From the NCBI GenBank assembly GCA_036505615.1, contig DASXTB010000394.1, positions 1-40,485 on the forward strand: a DNA stretch of 40,485 bases, in the 5' to 3' direction. The stretch is from DASXTB01 sp036505615. Lineage in GTDB: Bacteria; Acidobacteriota; UBA6911; JACQSX01. The position numbers and the translations under genes were made by a program. Positions 40,025-40,485 of this stretch are shown piece by piece (within the stretch, counting starts at the first letter, position 1; the number at the start of each line of letters is the position of its first letter). The notes below the pieces were generated by a model that searched no databases, was not told the origin of the DNA, and saw only the letters and a program-made list of their open reading frames with translations.

Positions 40025-40125
40025 CGTTGGCCGGGGGTGTCTGGCGCTTCGCGCTTCGGCACCCCCGGCTTACTGCTATTGGTCCGCTTCGCGGACGCCC
40101 TGGTTTGCAGCGCACTGCAGCATAA
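40025..40125 (+). repeat. Right half of the composite palindrome, solitary
   Basis: The sequence GGCGCTTCGCGCTTCGGCAC, then CTGCTATTGGTCCGCTTCGC and GGACGCCCTGGTTTGC matches the right arms and outer flank of the copies at 10657 and 23567 (the flank matches the reverse complement of 23541-23566). No left arm is found near it. Confidence 0.65.
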
Positions 40126-40190
40126 GAAAATGTAGAAAATCTTGTTACCGCAAAGCGGTCAAGCCGCGCCCTAACGAGAACAAGTCATCA

Positions 40191-40485
40191 TCATGGCTTA
40201 CGACGGCTATGAAGGCGCACGTAGGCGGCCATCGTCTCCAGAAAATTATTCACGAACGGCGCTCCGTTCTGCAACAAGTTGTCCTTGGTCATGTAGTTGT
40301 TCACCACCTCAGGGCGCACGCCAACGTTCTCGATGTAGATCGTTGCCGGGTAATCGGGAGTGGCAACCGGGGCCTTGCGCGTCTGCAGTCCTATCGTCAT
40401 TCCGGCCGTTCCTTCGGAAAACGGCCCGGCGTCGTAAGTTGTGTTGTTGCCTCCAGCGCCGTTGGTCCGCATGCCGTAGAGCACG
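40191..40485 (-). CDS. S41-family (C-terminal processing) peptidase, C-terminal part
   Basis: The frame is open to the right window edge; only the last 97 residues are visible. The segment ENVGVRPEVVNNYMTKDNLL followed by APFVNNFLETMA matches the end of S41/tail-specific peptidase domains, where the GVRPD-like motif precedes the last helix. Upstream residues (GGNNTTYDAGPFSEGTAGMT) fit the last strands of the domain. The catalytic Ser-Lys pair would lie outside the window, so activity cannot be judged. It ends RRKP. Confidence in the family is moderate. Confidence 0.7.
   Translation of the reverse strand, partial: VLYGMRTNGAGGNNTTYDAGPFSEGTAGMTIGLQTRKAPVATPDYPATIYIENVGVRPEVVNNYMTKDNLLQNGAPFVNNFLETMAAYVRLHSRRKP

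Overview
The window looks like chromosomal DNA from a soil-type Acidobacteriota genome. The best lineage signal is a secreted von Willebrand A protein ending in REGYFAP (16969-17895), which fits the Acidobacteria-specific VWFA-related family. Several secreted proteins, fused transport proteins and very repeat-rich intergenic DNA agree with this. Lineage and functions are inferred from protein motifs read by eye; no database search was made.

Layout. 1-1144: the tail of a RibD/DHFR-fold reductase, a Phd antitoxin remnant and a mazEF-type toxin-antitoxin pair. 1153-4929: a secreted arylsulfotransferase-like protein, an ECF sigma factor, a broken DUF72 gene and a small unknown ORF. 5183-10467 (minus): two M16 peptidase-family proteins, one with the zinc motif and one without it but with an extra C-terminal domain, then a Tat-exported Gfo/Idh/MocA oxidoreductase. 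11181-17895: PRC-barrel protein, sensor-domain membrane protein, DinB protein, large M1 aminopeptidase and the VWA protein. 18086-23473: a two-gene NitT/TauT-type ABC transporter with a double permease and no binding protein, then a hybrid PAS histidine kinase. 24255-28400: secreted unknown protein, Tat-exported enolase-superfamily enzyme, MscS channel, disordered basic protein. 28623-35200: broken VapC, two secreted proteins (one ARPP-1-like), DUF2442 with a PIN scrap, a Tat-exported DegT-type aminotransferase and an intact UPF0175/DUF3368 toxin-antitoxin pair. 35370-37518: ECF sigma factor and a zinc-site membrane anti-sigma-like protein. 37993-39767: an ABC-2 type exporter pair. 40191-end: C-terminus of an S41-like peptidase.

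The most distinctive feature is between the genes. At least eleven intergenic gaps hold large inverted repeats, and these fall into several unrelated sequence families. (i) Arrays with a 6-base rhythm of ACG/CGT, folded into long hairpins and ending in a conserved GTGGC..GCCACAACC-AAAA-GCCG border (five loci). (ii) A composite palindrome with GTCCGCGAAGCGGAC arms and a shared interior (two full copies and one half). (iii) A repeat with a 34-base conserved core (three copies, with related material at two more loci). (iv) A MITE-like element with terminal inverted repeats and a perfect 9-base direct duplication at its edges, sitting between a sigma factor gene and its anti-sigma gene. (v) A 46-bp perfect inverted repeat. 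Several gene remnants (phd, DUF72, BNR, two PIN genes) lie against this repeat material, which suggests steady insertion and decay of accessory genes, above all toxin-antitoxin genes.
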